Shown in pieces: positions 5,059 to 6,082 of a DNA stretch of 6,082 nucleotides; the first letter of the stretch is position 1; each line of letters opens with the position of its first letter. The stretch is from Mageeibacillus sp. UBA5436 (GTDB taxonomy: Bacteria; Bacillota; Clostridia; Saccharofermentanales; DTU023). The notes beneath the pieces are model-generated. The model made no database searches. It had not been told where the DNA came from and saw only the letters and a program-made list of their open reading frames with translations. A program made the position numbers and the translations under genes. Where the stretch lies: positions 451-6,532 of the forward strand of contig DIRM01000022.1 of the NCBI GenBank assembly GCA_002427545.1. Direction: 5' to 3'.

Positions 5059-6082
5059 ATGGGTTTAATTAAAGCTATTGCAGGTGCCGTAGGGGGCACA
5101 TTAGCCGATCAATGGCGTGAGTTCTTTTATTGTGAATCTCTGCCAAACGATGTTTTAGTAAGAAAAGGCCAAAAAGTAATAGGTAACCGTTCTTCCAATA
5201 AAAAAGGTAGCGATAATATTATTTCCAATGGTTCTGGCCTTGTTGTCAATAATGGGCAATGTATGATTATCGTCGAACAAGGAAAAGTTGTTGAATTGTC
5301 TGCGGAACCAGGAGAATTTACTTGGGATTCTTCGAGTGAACCAAGTATTTTTTTAGGTGATTTAGGACAATCTATTATTGATACTTTTAAGACAATAGGT
5401 AAGCGTTTTACTTATGGTGGCGATACAGGTAAGGATCAAAGAGTCTATTATTTTAATACTAAAGAAATTTTAGACAATAAATTTGGTACACCAAATCCCA
5501 TTCCGTTTAGAGTCGTTGATCGAAATATTAATTTAGATATTGATGTATCAGTTCGTTGCTCTGGTGTTTATTCTTATGAAATTTCGGATCCTATTCTTTT
5601 TTATACCAATGTAACAGGTAATGTTTCAGATGAATATAAGCGTAATCAAATCGATGTGCAATTAAAAACAGAATTTGTTAGTGCTTTGCAGCCAGCTTTT
5701 GCTGCTATTTCAACTATGGAAATTAGACCGAATGAATTACCTGGTCATGCCAATAAATTGGCCGATTTGATGAATGAAGAATTGAGTAAAAAATGGGGCG
5801 AATTAAGAGGTATTAAAGTAATCTCAATCGCTTTAAATCCAATTTCTTTACCAGAAAAAGATGCGGAAATGATCAAAGAAGCTCAACTCAGTGCCAGATT
5901 AAGAGATACAGGTCTTGCAGCAGCTACTTTAACTCAGGCGCAAGCCGATGCTATGAAAGCAGCAGCCTCTAATGAAGGCGGTGCCATGTCTGGATTTATG
6001 GGCTTTGGTATGGCACAAGGTGCTGGTGGTGTAAATGCGGCAGATTTATATGCTTTAAATCAACAACAGCAACAACAGCAAC
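5059..6082 (+). CDS. SPFH-domain protein, YdjI / 'virion core protein' type (3' end outside window)
   Basis: The frame is open from the ATG at 5059 to the window edge (341 codons seen, no stop). The N-terminus MGLIKAIAGAVGG then ADQWREFFYCESL (16-28), with a V-V-R-K-G-type strand after it, is typical of the stomatin/prohibitin-like YdjI family. So are FTWDSSSEPS (87-96), FGTPNPIPFRVVD (142-154) and the following strand-rich segment up to about 200. An Ala/Gln-rich helix (about 275-303) leads to a Gly/Met-rich linker (304-324) and then at least seven glutamines at the edge (335-341). Family members usually end in one or two zinc ribbons with CxxC pairs, which would lie beyond the window. SPFH proteins form membrane-associated oligomers. 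In Bacillus subtilis, YdjI works with YdjG/YdjH in bringing the stress protein PspA to the membrane. No PspA-like gene is visible here. The family call is confident; the cellular role is inference. The 'virion core' label is historical and does not show a phage origin. Confidence 0.85.
   Translation, partial: MGLIKAIAGAVGGTLADQWREFFYCESLPNDVLVRKGQKVIGNRSSNKKGSDNIISNGSGLVVNNGQCMIIVEQGKVVELSAEPGEFTWDSSSEPSIFLGDLGQSIIDTFKTIGKRFTYGGDTGKDQRVYYFNTKEILDNKFGTPNPIPFRVVDRNINLDIDVSVRCSGVYSYEISDPILFYTNVTGNVSDEYKRNQIDVQLKTEFVSALQPAFAAISTMEIRPNELPGHANKLADLMNEELSKKWGELRGIKVISIALNPISLPEKDAEMIKEAQLSARLRDTGLAAATLTQAQADAMKAAASNEGGAMSGFMGFGMAQGAGGVNAADLYALNQQQQQQQ

Noticed and set aside
5059..6082. Phage or virus origin suggested by the common 'virion core protein' name of this family
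   Set aside because: The name is an old database label. The protein is an SPFH-domain type common in bacterial chromosomes, and no phage genes are in the window.
1..6082. Mobile element, CRISPR array, tRNA/rRNA or defence system
   Set aside because: No transposase, integrase, spaced repeat array, cloverleaf or toxin/nuclease-like frame was found. Apart from intergenic gaps of 211, 77 and 140 bases, the window is filled by the five genes.

Overview
The window comes from an AT-rich bacterium, most likely a low-GC Bacillota (Clostridia or Erysipelotrichia type). The evidence is the base composition (by eye about one third GC), strong AGGAG-type ribosome sites, TG-extended -10 promoter candidates, and a PotD that looks like those of gut and anaerobic Firmicutes. 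TGA works as a stop (potC ends in TGA) and tryptophan is TGG, so the code is standard and a Mollicute with recoded TGA is unlikely. All five genes lie on the + strand. I cannot name the species.

Positions 1-211 are non-coding. They hold an inverted repeat near the left edge, a probable extended -10 promoter and the potA ribosome site. Positions 212-4918 are a complete spermidine/putrescine ABC importer in the order potA-potB-potC-potD: ATPase, two permeases, and substrate-binding protein. potB/potC overlap by 1 base and potC/potD by 4, so these three are translationally coupled. potA is separated from potB by 77 bases that contain a second promoter-like element and a small hairpin over the potB ribosome site. 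PotD on the outer face captures polyamine, PotB and PotC form the channel, and a PotA dimer powers import.

Positions 4919-5058 separate the transporter from the next gene. They contain a hairpin that could end the pot transcript, followed by a good extended -10 promoter. Positions 5059-6082 are the first 341 codons of an SPFH-domain protein of the YdjI / 'virion core protein' type, cut by the window edge inside a glutamine-rich run.

I see no mobile element, CRISPR array, RNA gene or clearly new system. The points most worth a second look are a tandem duplication of the C-terminal regulatory (TOBE) unit in PotA, a PotD that lacks a lipobox and has a C-terminal membrane anchor, the potB leader, and the hairpin-plus-promoter arrangement before the SPFH gene.
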